DNA from: JAYUHK01 sp043767025
GTDB taxonomy: Bacteria > Bacteroidota > Bacteroidia > Chitinophagales > Saprospiraceae
Length of the DNA stretch: 13,804 nucleotides
Reading direction: 5' to 3'
NCBI GenBank assembly: GCA_043767025.1
Contig: JAYUHK010000026.1
Coordinates: 1 to 13,804 of the forward strand
A model generated the notes under the pieces. The model did not search any database. It was not told the origin of the DNA and saw only the letters and a list, made by a program, of their open reading frames with translations. The translations under genes and the position numbers were made by a program. Positions 13,802-13,804 of this stretch are shown here, one piece after another. The stretch's first letter is position 1; each line of letters starts with the position of its first letter.

Positions 13802-13804
13802 AAC

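Noticed and set aside
1..13804. CRISPR array, tRNA or rRNA genes, prophage or conjugation genes
   Set aside because: No regularly spaced direct repeats, RNA gene signatures or phage/conjugation proteins were found on either strand.

Overview
The window looks like chromosomal DNA of a member of the Bacteroidota. The reasons are a TonB-dependent receptor with an N-terminal carboxypeptidase-regulatory-like domain, a Bacteroidota-type PD-(D/E)XK 'transposase' (Rpn) protein, A-rich leaders instead of strong Shine-Dalgarno sites, and several TAnnTTTG boxes, the -7 element of the Bacteroidota primary sigma factor. The genus cannot be read from the sequence. No rRNA, tRNA, CRISPR array or intact insertion sequence was seen.

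Layout. (1) 1-259: AT-rich intergenic DNA with a hairpin at 30-59 and a long dyad at 148-205 just before the TonB-dependent receptor. (2) 260-3707: the receptor and, 10 nt later, a YgjP/DUF45-type zinc metallopeptidase, probably one transcript. (3) 3708-4111: a 404-nt gap with a TAnnTTTG promoter and a 157-bp imperfect palindrome. (4) 4112-6185: a glutaryl-CoA dehydrogenase-like enzyme, a nine-G tract and an AT-richer Rpn-family nuclease gene, closed by a strong terminator at 6201-6234. (5) 6381-9407: an FtsX/MacB-type permease convergent with an MsbA-type exporter. (6) 9574-10833: a PaiB-like FMN-binding protein and a tail-anchored protein of unknown function. (7) 10890-11762: succinyl-CoA ligase alpha subunit (sucD), convergent with (6) across a bidirectional terminator. 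(8) 11850-13610, minus strand: a secreted protein of unknown function, a PIN-domain protein with a GTG start, and a 50-residue ORF overlapping the PIN gene by 14 nt. The last two look like a toxin-antitoxin pair in toxin-first order. (9) 13611-13804: non-coding, with two perfect inverted repeats.

Most genes are housekeeping or envelope functions without a shared pathway. Glutaryl-CoA dehydrogenase (lysine/tryptophan catabolism) and SucD (TCA cycle) are both central-carbon enzymes but lie far apart. The accessory-looking parts are the Rpn gene, the PIN module and the repeats. The best candidate for something undescribed is a two-form palindromic repeat. The long form (3782-3938) lies before the acyl-CoA dehydrogenase, and a short form (core 11809-11849) lies between the PIN module and sucD. 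They share both end blocks, but the short form lacks the interior.
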